Shown: positions 8,411 to 17,160, counted from the stretch's first letter. The stretch is 64,000 nt of DNA from Nocardioides guangzhouensis (GCF_004519545.1 NZ_SDKM01000026.1:16291-80290), one strand, 5' to 3'. The notes: a model not told the origin generated them from the letters alone. Program-made: numbers and translations.

Positions 8411-9916
8411 TCAGAGCCCGCGGCGGGTCAGGTAGTCCGGCTTGATGTCGAGCGTGTCGTTCTTCCTCGGGTGGCCGGTCTTCGCGATCTGCTTGACGGC
8501 CGGGTCGGCGGGGGTCAGGCCCGCCCACTTCAGCACCATGGCCCGCGCCGCGGCCTGCTCCTCGACCGGCAGCTGGGAGATCCGGGACCCGTGCGTGCCG
8601 CCCGTGACGTAGTAGCGGGCACACTCACGCTTCTCCGCGTTCTTGCCGCAGTCGAACGGCTCGGCGCTCCACGGGTCGTTGCCGCCGTAGACGTAGAGCA
8701 TCTGCGTGGCCGAGGTCCGCACCCAGCGGTCGACGTTCGGCATCGCCTTGTCGTCGAAGTCGATCGGCTTGAGCTCGCCGGGCACGAACGTCAGCGCGAC
8801 GTCGGCCCCCGGATGGTGCAGCAGGTCGCCGATACGCGTCTCGTAGGGCTCGGGGGCACCGAGCTGGTACGCCGCCTGGTAGTAGTACGGCGTGTAGTAA
8901 CCCACCGACTGATCGGCGTAGACGGTCAGCGGCGAGACGTTGTCGAACCAGCTCCACACCTGGTCGTTCGTCGCGGTCGCCGCGTTCGGGACGGCCGCGC
9001 ACTGCGACTGCGGGGAGTACTGCCAGAAGGCGAAGAACGCGTCGACCACGCCCGACTCCATCGCGACGTCCATGTCGCCGACGATGTCGTAGGTGTAGCC
9101 GTTGGCCTCGGACTCCGTGCGGGTCCTGTCGGTGAACCAGGCGCGGTCCACACCGAGCACGCGTCGCTGCAGCGCGGTGATCGCGTCGCGGCAGGCCGGG
9201 TCCGTGCCGACGTTGTCGAGGAACTGGTTGTAGACGTCCTGGCTGTCGATCACGTCGTTGGGGGCGACGTACGGCACGGTGCCGTCGACGTCCTTGGGGT
9301 AGAAGTGCCGGTGGTACGTCGCGGTCATGCCGCCCTTGGAGCCACCGGTGGTGATCCAGTTGGCGGTGTAGAGCTGCTGGAAGGACTCGATGATCCGGTG
9401 CTGGTCGGTCGCGGCCTGCCAGATCGTGAGCTGCTTCGGCCAGTCCGGGTTGGCCGGCCGGCTGGGCTCGAAGAAGCGGTACTCCATGGAGAGCTGGTTG
9501 CCGTCGACGATCTGCGTCGGCTCGCTGCGCGAGGCGTTCTGCGAGACGTAGTAGCCGCCGGTGTACATCACCATCGGGCGGCTGGTGTCCTTGTGCAGCA
9601 GGGTGAGGCGCTGCTCGAACGTGCCGGCCTTCGGGTGCTGGTGGTCCACCGGCTGGGTGACCGTGATCCGGAAGAAGCGGTAGCCGGCCGGCGCGGTCGC
9701 CTCGGTCACCGAGGAGACGCCGGGCAGCGCCGCCACCTGGTCCTTGATGTCGGCGTTCGGGTCGACGCTGGTGGCGCCGACGTGCGCGGTCGTGGTGGTG
9801 GGCGTGGTGGTGGGCGCGGGCGCCGAGGTCGCGGCCGAAGTGCCGACCGTGAGTCCGGCGACGAGGGTGCCGGCGAGGGCGACGGCCGCGAGGGCCGCCT
9901 TGCGGGCACGGAACAT
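8411..9916 (-). CDS. Secreted S37-type tripeptidyl aminopeptidase (PS-10 family)
   Basis: 501 residues from the ATG at 9916, which has GGAGG 8 nt upstream. Residues 1-30 are a signal peptide, followed by a Thr/Pro-rich linker to about 45. The alpha/beta-hydrolase core carries the nucleophile Ser193 in TTGGSKGGMTAT; a late YGGNDPWSAEPF and GGTHGSRI are the likely Asp and His positions of the triad. The family removes tripeptides from the N-terminus of extracellular peptides. It is monocistronic. Confidence 0.88.
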   Translation of the reverse strand: MFRARKAALAAVALAGTLVAGLTVGTSAATSAPAPTTTPTTTTAHVGATSVDPNADIKDQVAALPGVSSVTEATAPAGYRFFRITVTQPVDHQHPKAGTFEQRLTLLHKDTSRPMVMYTGGYYVSQNASRSEPTQIVDGNQLSMEYRFFEPSRPANPDWPKQLTIWQAATDQHRIIESFQQLYTANWITTGGSKGGMTATYHRHFYPKDVDGTVPYVAPNDVIDSQDVYNQFLDNVGTDPACRDAITALQRRVLGVDRAWFTDRTRTESEANGYTYDIVGDMDVAMESGVVDAFFAFWQYSPQSQCAAVPNAATATNDQVWSWFDNVSPLTVYADQSVGYYTPYYYQAAYQLGAPEPYETRIGDLLHHPGADVALTFVPGELKPIDFDDKAMPNVDRWVRTSATQMLYVYGGNDPWSAEPFDCGKNAEKRECARYYVTGGTHGSRISQLPVEEQAAARAMVLKWAGLTPADPAVKQIAKTGHPRKNDTLDIKPDYLTRRGL

Positions 9917-10023
9917 GGGAAAGACCTCCCGAGCTGGTCGTTGGCTGGCGTACGCCGGTCGTGGCGTGGGCCACACCCTAACCCGGATCTCTGACAACCG
10001 CGCTCCGTGAGGTCGCCGTGGCG

Positions 10024-10044
10024 TTACATAGGACTCCTATGTAA
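10024..10044. promoter_or_regulatory. Perfect operator palindrome of the MarR regulator
   Basis: Arms TTACATAGGA (10024-10033) and TCCTATGTAA (10035-10044) flank a single central C, 9 bp before the marR-type start codon. The right arm doubles as a -10 region, so binding would block transcription and give autorepression. Confidence 0.8.
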
Positions 10045-10053
10045 ACTGCGGGC

Positions 10054-10518
10054 ATGGCCCACCACCCGGCGACCGTCCCCGCCCGCGGGATCACCGACCT
10101 CGGCGGCGAGCTCGTCGTCCAGGCCGCCCGCCTGGTCCGAGCTGCCCGGCACCGCAACGACACCGTGCCGCCGGCCGGGCTGCGCGTGCTCTCGCTCCTC
10201 GACCAGCACGGCCCGCTCGGCGTGGGCCGCCTCGCCGAGCTCGACCGCTGCTCGCAGCCGACCATGACCGGCGCCGTCAACGGGCTCGTCGAGCGCGGCT
10301 GGGTCACCAAGGAGCCCGACCCCGGTGACGCCCGGGCCGCCCGGGTCACGGTGACCGACAGCGGCGCGGCGGCCCTGGCCGACGTACGCAGGGCCATCGC
10401 CGCCGACGTCTCCGAGCGGTTCGCCCGCCAGACCACCCACAGCCCCGCGGACCTCGCCACGGCCGTGTCCGTGCTCCGCACGATCCTCGAGACGCCGATC
10501 CTGGAAGGACCCTCGTGA
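10054..10518 (+). CDS. MarR-family transcriptional regulator
   Basis: 154 residues. The winged helix runs from about residue 40 to 105 (LRVLSLLDQHGPLGVGRLAELDRCSQPTMTGAVNGL, then wing VTKEPDPGDARAARVTVT), flanked by dimerisation helices. A perfect palindrome lies just upstream. The stop codon overlaps the GTG of the following MFS gene, so the pair forms a repressor-efflux unit responding to a small aromatic or drug-like ligand (family knowledge; ligand unknown). Confidence 0.9.
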   Translation: MAHHPATVPARGITDLGGELVVQAARLVRAARHRNDTVPPAGLRVLSLLDQHGPLGVGRLAELDRCSQPTMTGAVNGLVERGWVTKEPDPGDARAARVTVTDSGAAALADVRRAIAADVSERFARQTTHSPADLATAVSVLRTILETPILEGPS

Positions 10519-11792
10519 CCTCCACGTCCACCGAGCAGCACGGACCCCAGCACCAGCCGGACCTCGTCGACGACCCCGGCACCCCCGCCTCGATGATGCG
10601 CCAGCCGCGCGCCGTCTGGGCGGTCGCGTTCGCGTGCGTCATCGCCTTCATGGGCATCGGCCTCGTCGACCCGATCCTCAAGCCGATCGCCGACGAGCTC
10701 GGCGCCTCCCCCAGCCAGGTCTCGCTGCTGTTCACCAGCTACATGGCGGTGATGGGCGTCGCGATGCTGGTCACCGGCGTCGTGTCCTCCCGGATCGGCG
10801 CCAAGCGCACCCTGCTGACCGGCCTCGCGCTGATCATCGTCTTCTCCGCGCTGGCCGGCGCGTCCGACACCATCGGTGCGATCGTCGGCTTCCGCGCCGG
10901 CTGGGGTCTCGGCAACGCGCTGTTCATCGCCACCGCGCTCTCCACGATCGTGCTGTCGTCGCGCGGCTCGGTCGCCCAGGCCGTGATCCTGTTCGAGGCG
11001 GCGCTCGGCCTCGGCATCGCGACCGGCCCGATCCTCGGCGGCCAGCTCGGCTCGATCAGCTGGCGGGCGCCGTTCTTCGGGGTCGCCGTGCTGATGACGG
11101 TGGCCTTCGTGGCGACCGCGGTCCTGCTGCCGCGCACTCCCCCGCCCGCCCGGCGTACGGCCCTGGCCGAGCCGTTCAGGGCGCTGCGCTACCCCGGACT
11201 GCTGACCGTTGCGCTGACCGCGCTGTTCTACAACATGGGCTTCTTCACGCTGCTCGCGTTCACCCCGTTCCCGCTGGCGATGACCGCCTCGCAGGTCGGC
11301 TGGGTCTTCTTCGGGTGGGGCGTGCTGCTGGCGATCACCTCGGTGTGGACCGCGCCCGCGCTGCAGCGGCGCTTCGGGACGGTGCCGGTGATCATCGGCG
11401 CGCTGACGCTGTTCGCGCTCGACCTGGCGATGATGGCCGTGCTCACCGACTCGCGCGCCACGCTGGTGGTCGGCGTGATCCTGGCCGGCGCGTTCCTCGG
11501 CGTCAACAACACCCTGATCACCGAGGCCGTGATGGGCTCCGCACCGGTCGAGCGCCCGGTCGCCTCGGCGGCGTACAGCTTCGTCAGGTTCTCGGGTGGC
11601 GCGGTTGCGCCGTGGCTGGCCGGCCGGCTCGGTGAGGAGGTCAGCATCCATGCCCCGTTCTGGATGGGCGCCGCCGCGGTCGCGGTCTCGGTCGTGGTGA
11701 TGTCCGTCGGCGCGAAGCACCTGCGGCCCGAGGCGGTCGCCACGCACAGTCGAGCGGAGGGCGAGCTGGTCGCCACCGGGGACGCAGGCTGA
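10515..11792 (+). CDS. MFS drug-efflux transporter (DHA1-like)
   Basis: 425 residues, GTG start overlapping the upstream stop (GTGA) and preceded by GGAAGGA. About 12 membrane segments; motif A region VVSSRIGAKRTLLTGLALI at about residues 90-108 and motif C-like ALGLGIATGPILGGQLG near 160-176. A hydrophilic 35-residue N-terminus rich in Thr/Gln precedes the first segment. Its pairing with a MarR repressor points to export of a toxic small molecule. Confidence 0.9.
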   Translation: MTSTSTEQHGPQHQPDLVDDPGTPASMMRQPRAVWAVAFACVIAFMGIGLVDPILKPIADELGASPSQVSLLFTSYMAVMGVAMLVTGVVSSRIGAKRTLLTGLALIIVFSALAGASDTIGAIVGFRAGWGLGNALFIATALSTIVLSSRGSVAQAVILFEAALGLGIATGPILGGQLGSISWRAPFFGVAVLMTVAFVATAVLLPRTPPPARRTALAEPFRALRYPGLLTVALTALFYNMGFFTLLAFTPFPLAMTASQVGWVFFGWGVLLAITSVWTAPALQRRFGTVPVIIGALTLFALDLAMMAVLTDSRATLVVGVILAGAFLGVNNTLITEAVMGSAPVERPVASAAYSFVRFSGGAVAPWLAGRLGEEVSIHAPFWMGAAAVAVSVVVMSVGAKHLRPEAVATHSRAEGELVATGDAG

Positions 11793-11804
11793 GCGCGCTC
11801 AGCC
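11787..11804. terminator. Palindromic terminator spanning both stop codons
   Basis: A perfect 18-bp palindrome (GGCTGAGCG and its mirror) contains the TGA of the MFS gene (11790-11792) and the stop of the convergent TPR gene (11799-11801). Confidence 0.55.
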
Positions 11805-12515
11805 CCCGGCCTCGAGCAGCGCGAGCTCCTCGTCGACGTGCGGATCGGTCGCCCCGGCGGCCTCCAGCTCGGCCTTGAGCTCGCGCTGCACTGCCAGCGC
11901 CTCGTCGGTGCGGCCCAGCAGCCTCAGCGTCCAGGCGACCATCCAGCGAGCCACCCGTACGTCGGCCGGTACGCCGATCCGCTCCCGGGCCGCGAGCGCG
12001 TCCTCGAAGGTGTCAAGGGCGTCCTCGAGCCGACCGGCCTCGACCCGGAGCATGCCGAGGTTGTTGAGGAGGGAGGCGTCCCAGTTGCGGGCGCCCTCGT
12101 CCTCGGCGACCGCGGCCAGCGCCAGCGCCTGCTCGGTGATCATCACCGCGTCCACCGGGTCCGCGACCAGCGCCTGCATGTGCAGGGCGTCGATGTGCAG
12201 CGCCTCCAGGCCGGCCGCCCGGGCGCGCAGTGCCGCCACGTCGAACTCGGTCTCGGCGGCGGCGGCGTCGCCCGCCGAGCGGTGCAGCCGGCCGCGCTCG
12301 AGGTGCACCCGCGCCTGCACCTCGGGGCTGAGCCGTGGGTGCGCGGCGACCTCGTCGAGGACCTCGTGCGCCTCGGCGTACCGCTCCTGGAGGCCGAGCG
12401 CCCGCGCCACCTGGGTGAGCATCACCGCGCTGTCCTCGCCGACCGCCGCCTCCCGGAAGCGCTGCTCGCTCGCGACGGGGTCGTCGAAGTCCCAGAGCTC
12501 CGCGGGGTCGGCCAC
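11799..12515 (-). CDS. Tetratricopeptide-repeat protein
   Basis: 238 residues from the GTG at 12515, preferred because CGGGAG sits 9 nt upstream; an in-frame TTG at 12533 is the alternative. The protein is all helical with several 34-residue TPR-like units (for example VMLTQVARALGLQERYAEAHEVLDEVAAHP and LLNNLGMLRVEAGRLEDALDTFEDALAARE). No membrane or enzymatic segment. Probably a cytoplasmic protein-binding scaffold; partner unknown. It lies downstream of hpd on the same strand, separated by a large palindrome. Confidence 0.8.
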   Translation of the reverse strand: MADPAELWDFDDPVASEQRFREAAVGEDSAVMLTQVARALGLQERYAEAHEVLDEVAAHPRLSPEVQARVHLERGRLHRSAGDAAAAETEFDVAALRARAAGLEALHIDALHMQALVADPVDAVMITEQALALAAVAEDEGARNWDASLLNNLGMLRVEAGRLEDALDTFEDALAARERIGVPADVRVARWMVAWTLRLLGRTDEALAVQRELKAELEAAGATDPHVDEELALLEAGG

Positions 12516-12551
12516 GGGTCCATGCTCCCGCAACCGCCGCCCCCGAACGCA

Positions 12552-12621
12552 TGTAACGCGGTGTTCTTGTCACCTAGGAGGCGTTCGAACCCGCACTAAG
12601 TGACATGAACACCGCGTTACA
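12552..12621. repeat. 70-bp interrupted palindrome
   Basis: Outer arms of 22 bp (12552-12573 and 12600-12621, beginning TGTAACGCGGTGTTC) match as reverse complements with one mismatch. The centre at 12586.5 coincides with an inner perfect GTTCGAAC (12583-12590). It fills the gap between hpd and the TPR gene. It could be the hpd terminator, a regulator site, or a copy of a dispersed palindromic repeat. Confidence 0.7.
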
Positions 12622-12638
12622 GCTGCGGAAAGGTCAGA

Positions 12639-13856
12639 TCAGAGGTTGCCGCGCAGCTCCTGCTCCCGCTCGATCGCCTCGAACAGGGCCTTGAAGTTGC
12701 CCTTGCCGAAGCCGAGCGAGCCGTGCCGCTCGATGAACTCGTAGAACACGGTCGGGCGGTCGCCCATCGGCTTGGTGAAGATCTGCAGGAGGTAGCCGTC
12801 CTCGTCGCGGTCGACGAGGATCTTGCGCTTCTTCAGCTCCTCGATCGGCACCCGGACCTCGCCGATGCGGGCCCGCAGCTCCGGATCGTCGTAGTAGGAG
12901 TCCGGAGTGTCGAGGAACTCGATGCCGTTGTCGCGCAGGATGTCGACCGAGCGCAGGATGTCGTTGGTCGCGAGCGCGATGTGCTGGCAGCCGGCGCCGG
13001 CGTAGAACTCGAGGTACTCGTCGATCTGCGACTTCCGCTGCGCGACCGCCGGCTCGTTGAGCGGGAACTTCACGCGGTGGTTGCCGGAGGCCACGACCTT
13101 CGACATCAGCGCGGAGTAGTCGGTGGCGATGTCGTCGCCGATGAACTCGGCCATGTTCGTGAAGCCCATGACCTTGTTGTAGAACTCGACCCACTCGTCC
13201 ATCCGGCCGAGCTCGACGTTGCCGACGCAGTGGTCGACGGCCTGGAACAGGCGCTTGGGGTGGCCTTCGCGGCGGGTGACCTTGGTGGTCGCGGCGACGT
13301 AGCCGGGGAGGTAGGGGCCGGAGTACCTCGAGCGGTCGACCAGGGTGTGCCGGGTCTCGCCGTACGTCGCGATGGCGGCGATGCGGACGGTGCCGTGCTC
13401 GTCGGACTGGTCGTGCGGCTCGAGCACCACCTTCGCGCCCATCGCGCGGGCGTGCTCGACGCACTTGTCGACGTCGGGCACCTCGAGCGCGAGGTCGACC
13501 ACGCCGTCACCGTGCTTGCGGTGGTGGTCGAGGACCGGGCTGTCGGGCGTGACGCCGCCGGTGAAGACGAAGCGCGCCGAGCCGGAGCGCAGGACGTAGC
13601 TCTTGGAGTCGCGGCAGCCGTTCTCCGGGCCGCGGTAGGCCTCGAGCTCCATGCCCAGGGCCAGCTGGTAGAAGGTCGCGGTCTGCGTCGCGTTGCCGAC
13701 CACGAAGCCGACCGCGTCCATCGCGGTGACCGGGAACGGGTCGTTCGTCGCGTCGTACTCCACGAGCCCGACGAGCTGCTTGAGCTGGTCGAGGGTCAGG
13801 TCGGCCTTGAGTTCGTCGGCGGTCAGGGCGCCACCGGTCGATGCAGTCTGGGTCAT
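12639..13856 (-). CDS. hpd: 4-hydroxyphenylpyruvate dioxygenase
   Basis: 405 residues, the normal family length. Two vicinal-oxygen-chelate domains; the C-terminal one carries the iron ligands His209 (VDHCVGN), His292 (QHIALAT) and Glu373 (FYEFIER). The C-terminal gating segment GSLGFGKGNFKALFEAIEREQ is intact. The enzyme converts 4-hydroxyphenylpyruvate and oxygen to homogentisate in tyrosine breakdown. The divergent AsnC-type gene is its probable regulator. No homogentisate dioxygenase gene is adjacent in the window. Confidence 0.97.
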   Translation of the reverse strand: MTQTASTGGALTADELKADLTLDQLKQLVGLVEYDATNDPFPVTAMDAVGFVVGNATQTATFYQLALGMELEAYRGPENGCRDSKSYVLRSGSARFVFTGGVTPDSPVLDHHRKHGDGVVDLALEVPDVDKCVEHARAMGAKVVLEPHDQSDEHGTVRIAAIATYGETRHTLVDRSRYSGPYLPGYVAATTKVTRREGHPKRLFQAVDHCVGNVELGRMDEWVEFYNKVMGFTNMAEFIGDDIATDYSALMSKVVASGNHRVKFPLNEPAVAQRKSQIDEYLEFYAGAGCQHIALATNDILRSVDILRDNGIEFLDTPDSYYDDPELRARIGEVRVPIEELKKRKILVDRDEDGYLLQIFTKPMGDRPTVFYEFIERHGSLGFGKGNFKALFEAIEREQELRGNL

Positions 13857-13884
13857 GCCGTAAGCCTGTCGAGCGCGGACAAGG

Positions 13885-13915
13885 TGTGCAACAGTACGTC
13901 GAAACGCTGTGCAAC
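13885..13915. promoter_or_regulatory. Direct repeat TGTGCAAC in the hpd/AsnC divergent promoter
   Basis: TGTGCAAC occurs at 13885-13892 and 13908-13915, 23 bp apart (about two helical turns on one face), within the 80-bp region between hpd and the AsnC gene. A plausible binding site for the AsnC-family protein. Confidence 0.5.
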
Positions 13916-13936
13916 CTGTCCAGTCTGGAGGCCGCG

Positions 13937-14398
13937 ATGGACGATCTCGACGTCACATTGCTCGACCTGTTCGCCGCCGAGCCGCGGATCGGAGTCCTGG
14001 AGGCGTCGCGCCGGCTCGGCGTCGCCCGGGGCACCGTCCAGGCCCGGCTCGACAAGCTGGTCGAGCGCGGGGTCGTGACCGGGTGGGGACCCGATCTCGA
14101 CCCCGAGTCGCTGGGCTTCCCCGTGACCGCGTTCCTCACCCTCGAGATCCGGCAGGGCGCGGGCCACGACGCGGTCGCGGCACACCTCGCGGAGATCCCC
14201 GAGGTGCTGGAGGCGTGCACGATCACCGGCGCCGGCGACATGTGGTGCCGGCTGGTGGCCCGCTCCAACGCCGACCTGCAGCGGGTGATCGACCGGGTGC
14301 TGAGCAACGACGGGATCGTTCGCTCGACGACGGTGATCGCGCTCGCCGCGCAGGTGCGTTACCGGGTGCTGCCGCTGGCGCGGACCGCGGTGGGCTGA
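13937..14398 (+). CDS. Lrp/AsnC-family transcriptional regulator
   Basis: 153 residues from the ATG at 13937 (CTGGAG upstream). N-terminal helix-turn-helix at residues 5-55 (LLDLFAAEPRIGVLEASRRLGVARGTVQARLDKL) and a C-terminal RAM ligand-binding domain (EVLEACTITGAGDMWCRLVARS). Divergent from hpd with a shared 80-bp promoter; likely an aromatic-amino-acid-linked regulator of tyrosine catabolism. An upstream in-frame ATG at 13841 lies inside hpd and is not favoured. Confidence 0.9.
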   Translation: MDDLDVTLLDLFAAEPRIGVLEASRRLGVARGTVQARLDKLVERGVVTGWGPDLDPESLGFPVTAFLTLEIRQGAGHDAVAAHLAEIPEVLEACTITGAGDMWCRLVARSNADLQRVIDRVLSNDGIVRSTTVIALAAQVRYRVLPLARTAVG

Positions 14399-14402
14399 CG
14401 CG

Positions 14403-15038
14403 TCAGGCGAGGCGGGCGGCGACCTCGTCGGCGGCCGCCGAGACCTGGGGGCCGATCTCGTCGGCGTCGAAGTCGCCCAGGGTCACGATGCCGACCGAGG
14501 CCTCCAGCCCGTCGACGCCGCGCACCGGGGCGGCCAGGCCGCGGGCGCCGGCCTGCAGCTCCCCCGAGGTCATGACGTACGGCGCGGTGCCGGACTCGCG
14601 GCCGAGCAGGATCGCCTTGCCGGCGGCCCCCACGCCGAGCGGGTGCCGGGCGCCCACCCGGTAGGACACGTGGAAGTCGGTCCAGGACGGCTCCACCACG
14701 GCCAGGGCCAGCGCCTCGTCCCCGTCGGCGACCGTGAGGTGCGCGGTGCATCCGACCGACTCCGCGAGCCGGCGCAGCACCGGGACGGAGATGTCGCGCA
14801 GGACCGGCTGGACGGCCGAGGCGAGGTGCAGCACCCCGAGCCCGACGTGGAGCCGGCCCTTGCTGTCGCGGCGGATCAGCGCGTGCTGCTCGAGGGTCGC
14901 GACCAGCCGGTAGACCACGGTCCGGTTGACCCCCAGCGCGGCGGCGAGCTCGGTGACGGTCAGGCCGGAAGGTGCCCCCGCCAGGATGCGCAGGACGTGC
15001 AGCCCGCGGTCCAGGGTCTGCGAGGTCTCGGCCGCCAT
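14403..15038 (-). CDS. IclR-family transcriptional regulator
   Basis: 211 residues from the ATG at 15038. N-terminal winged helix (residues 5-65: LDRGLHVLRILAGAPSGLTVTELAAALGVNRTVVYRLVATLEQ) and a C-terminal effector domain with the GAGKAILLG-type loop (GVGAAGKAILLG). It is shorter than the usual 250 residues. The 3' end lies 4 bp from the convergent AsnC gene. A leaderless -10 box lies 6 nt upstream. The target is unknown. Confidence 0.88.
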   Translation of the reverse strand: MAAETSQTLDRGLHVLRILAGAPSGLTVTELAAALGVNRTVVYRLVATLEQHALIRRDSKGRLHVGLGVLHLASAVQPVLRDISVPVLRRLAESVGCTAHLTVADGDEALALAVVEPSWTDFHVSYRVGARHPLGVGAAGKAILLGRESGTAPYVMTSGELQAGARGLAAPVRGVDGLEASVGIVTLGDFDADEIGPQVSAAADEVAARLA

Positions 15039-15044
15039 GAGCCG

Positions 15045-15050
15045 AGGATA
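15045..15050 (-). promoter_or_regulatory. -10 box, leaderless promoter of the IclR gene
   Basis: TATCCT on the minus strand ends 6 nt before the ATG at 15038. It overlaps the region just before the helicase stop codon (15052). Confidence 0.45.
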
Positions 15051-15051
15051 C

Positions 15052-16839
15052 TCAGGACGACTTCCGGGCCGCCTTGTCGCGCAGGGCGTCGATCCGGGCC
15101 CGGAGCTGGTCGGCGGTGGCGACCGCCGCGGCCGGGCCACCGCACTCCTTGCGGAGCGCGGCGTGGGTGACGCCGTGCGGCTGCCCGGTGCGGTGGTACC
15201 ACGCCGCTACCAGGCCGTTGAGCTCGCGGCGCAGCACCGCGAGCTGCTCGTGGGTGCTGACCTCGGCGACGGTGTCGTCGGGGCGGGCCACTGCCTTCTG
15301 CTTCTTCGCCCGCTCCGACTGCCGCGAGTGCAGCAGGTCGCGGACCTGGTCGGGCTCGAGCAGCCCCGGGATGCCGAGGAAGTCCATCTCCTCGTCCGAC
15401 CCGACGTGCACCTCGCCGGAGTGGCCGAACTCGCCGCCGTCGTAGAGCACCCGGTCGAACGTCGCCTGCGAGCCGAGCGCCTCCCACGAGCCGAGCAGCT
15501 CGTCGGAGGCCGCCTCACCGGCCTGCGCCCGGTCGAGCAGCTCCTGCTCGGCCGCGAAGATGTCGTCCTCGTCCTGCACGGGCCGGCCGAGCACGTGGTC
15601 GCGCTCGACCTCCATCTCGGAGGCGTGGCCGAGCAACGCGGGCACCGACGGCAGGAACACCGAGGCGGTCTCGCCGCGCTTGCGGGCACGGACGAACCGG
15701 CCGACCGCCTGGGCGAAGAACAGCGGGGTCGAGGTGGTGGTGGCGTAGACACCGACCGCGAGCCGCGGCACGTCGACGCCCTCGGAGACCATGCGCACCG
15801 CGACCATCCACCGGTCCTCCGACGCGGTGAAGTCGGCGATCTTCTTCGATCCCGACTTCTCGTCGGAGAGGACCACGGTCGGCCTTTCCCCCGAGATCTC
15901 CTTGAGCAGCGCGGCGTAGGAGCGCGCGGAGTCCTGGTCGGTCGCTATCACCAGGCCGCCCGCGTCGGGCACGTGGCGGCGAACCTCGGAGAGCCGCCGG
16001 TCCGCGGCCGCGAGCACCGACGGCACCCAGGCGCCCTGCGGGTCGAGCGCGGTGCGCAGGGCCTGGGAGGTGGCGTCCTTGGTCATCGGCTCGCCGAGCC
16101 GGACCGAGAGCTCCTCGCCGGCGCGGGTGCGCCACTGCATCTCGCCGGAGTAGGCCATGAACAGCACCGGGCGGACCACGTGGTCGGCGAGCGCGTGGGA
16201 GTAGCCGTAGGTGAAGTCCGCCAGCGACCGGGGAACGCCGTCGTCACCGGGTGCGTAGGTCACGAACGGGATCGGGTTCACGTCGGAGCGGAACGGGGTG
16301 CCGGTCAGCGCGAGCCGGCGTACGGCGGGGTCGAACGCCTCGCGGACCCCGTCGCCCCACGACAGGGCGTCGCCGGCGTGGTGCACCTCGTCGAGGATGA
16401 CCAGGGTCTTGAACCGCTCGGTGCGGATCCGGTGCGCGAGCGGGTTCACCGCCACCCCGGCGTAGGTCAGGGCCACGCCGACGTAGTCCTGGGAGGTCCT
16501 CCCCTGCCCCGCGGCGTACGTCGGGTCGATCGGGATGCCGGCCCGGGCCGCGGCCTCCGCCCACTGCACCTTGAGGTGCTCGGTGGGGGCGACCACGGTG
16601 ACCCGCTCGACGACGCGACGGCCGAGCAGCTCGGCGGCGACCGTGAGCGCGAACGTCGTCTTGCCGGCGCCCGGCGTCGCGACCGCGAGGAAGTCACGCG
16701 AGGGCTGGTCGAAGTACTTCTCCATCGCCGCCGCCTGCCAGGCGCGCAGCGACTGGGCCGTCCCCCATGCGGCACGGTCCGGCCAGGCCGGCGTGAGTGC
16801 GCCCGGTGCGGGTGGGACGGCGTCGTGCCGTCCCGTCAC
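15052..16839 (-). CDS. SF2 DEAD/DEAH-box helicase
   Basis: 595 residues, GTG start overlapping the stop of the upstream DUF3039 gene. Superfamily 2 motifs in order: Q-like LRAWQAAAM (32-40), motif I ATPGAGKTT, Ia VVAPTEHLKVQW, motif II DEVHH, motif III LTGTPFR, motif V SEGVDVPRL and motif VI QAVGRFVRARKRGE. The C-terminal 200 residues are acidic then basic and are specific to an actinobacterial subgroup. Likely a DNA or RNA translocase in repair or RNA handling; the exact substrate is not known. The coupling to DUF3039 is conserved in related genomes to my knowledge. Confidence 0.9.
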   Translation of the reverse strand: MTGRHDAVPPAPGALTPAWPDRAAWGTAQSLRAWQAAAMEKYFDQPSRDFLAVATPGAGKTTFALTVAAELLGRRVVERVTVVAPTEHLKVQWAEAAARAGIPIDPTYAAGQGRTSQDYVGVALTYAGVAVNPLAHRIRTERFKTLVILDEVHHAGDALSWGDGVREAFDPAVRRLALTGTPFRSDVNPIPFVTYAPGDDGVPRSLADFTYGYSHALADHVVRPVLFMAYSGEMQWRTRAGEELSVRLGEPMTKDATSQALRTALDPQGAWVPSVLAAADRRLSEVRRHVPDAGGLVIATDQDSARSYAALLKEISGERPTVVLSDEKSGSKKIADFTASEDRWMVAVRMVSEGVDVPRLAVGVYATTTSTPLFFAQAVGRFVRARKRGETASVFLPSVPALLGHASEMEVERDHVLGRPVQDEDDIFAAEQELLDRAQAGEAASDELLGSWEALGSQATFDRVLYDGGEFGHSGEVHVGSDEEMDFLGIPGLLEPDQVRDLLHSRQSERAKKQKAVARPDDTVAEVSTHEQLAVLRRELNGLVAAWYHRTGQPHGVTHAALRKECGGPAAAVATADQLRARIDALRDKAARKSS

Positions 16840-17093
16840 TCCCCGTCCTCACCCTTCGGCAGCGACTCCCAGATCTCCTTGCACTCCGGGCACACCGGGA
16901 ACTTCTCCGGAGAGCGGCTCGGCACCCAGGTCTTGCCGCAGAGCGCGGTCACGGGGGTGCCCATGACCATGGCCTCGGTGACCTTGTCCTTGGGTGCGTA
17001 GTGCGCGAACCGCTCGTGGTCGCCGGCATCGGTCGGGACCGTGCGGCGGTCTTCGAGGACGTCGGTGTCGGTGAATCCGATGGGGTTGCTCAC
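16836..17093 (-). CDS. DUF3039 small zinc-ribbon-like protein
   Basis: 85 residues from the GTG at 17093, which has TAGAAT 7 nt upstream and gives the usual MSNPIG-like opening. It carries ALCGKTW and FPVCPECKEIW, a Cys set fit to bind zinc, and matches the actinobacterial DUF3039 family of unknown role. Its stop codon overlaps the helicase GTG, so the two are translationally coupled and may act together. Confidence 0.88.
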   Translation of the reverse strand: MSNPIGFTDTDVLEDRRTVPTDAGDHERFAHYAPKDKVTEAMVMGTPVTALCGKTWVPSRSPEKFPVCPECKEIWESLPKGEDGE

Positions 17094-17100
17094 CGGACCG

Positions 17101-17106
17101 ATTCTA
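17101..17106 (-). promoter_or_regulatory. -10 box, leaderless promoter of DUF3039-helicase operon
   Basis: TAGAAT on the minus strand ends 7 nt before the GTG at 17093. Confidence 0.5.
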
Positions 17107-17160
17107 GGCCAGAACTCCCGGCGGCGAGGCACGGGCCGCGCGGTTGGGGAGAACGATCCG

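Noticed and set aside
12516..12533. TTG start for the TPR gene
   Set aside because: The GTG at 12515 has CGGGAG at a proper distance; TTG has none.
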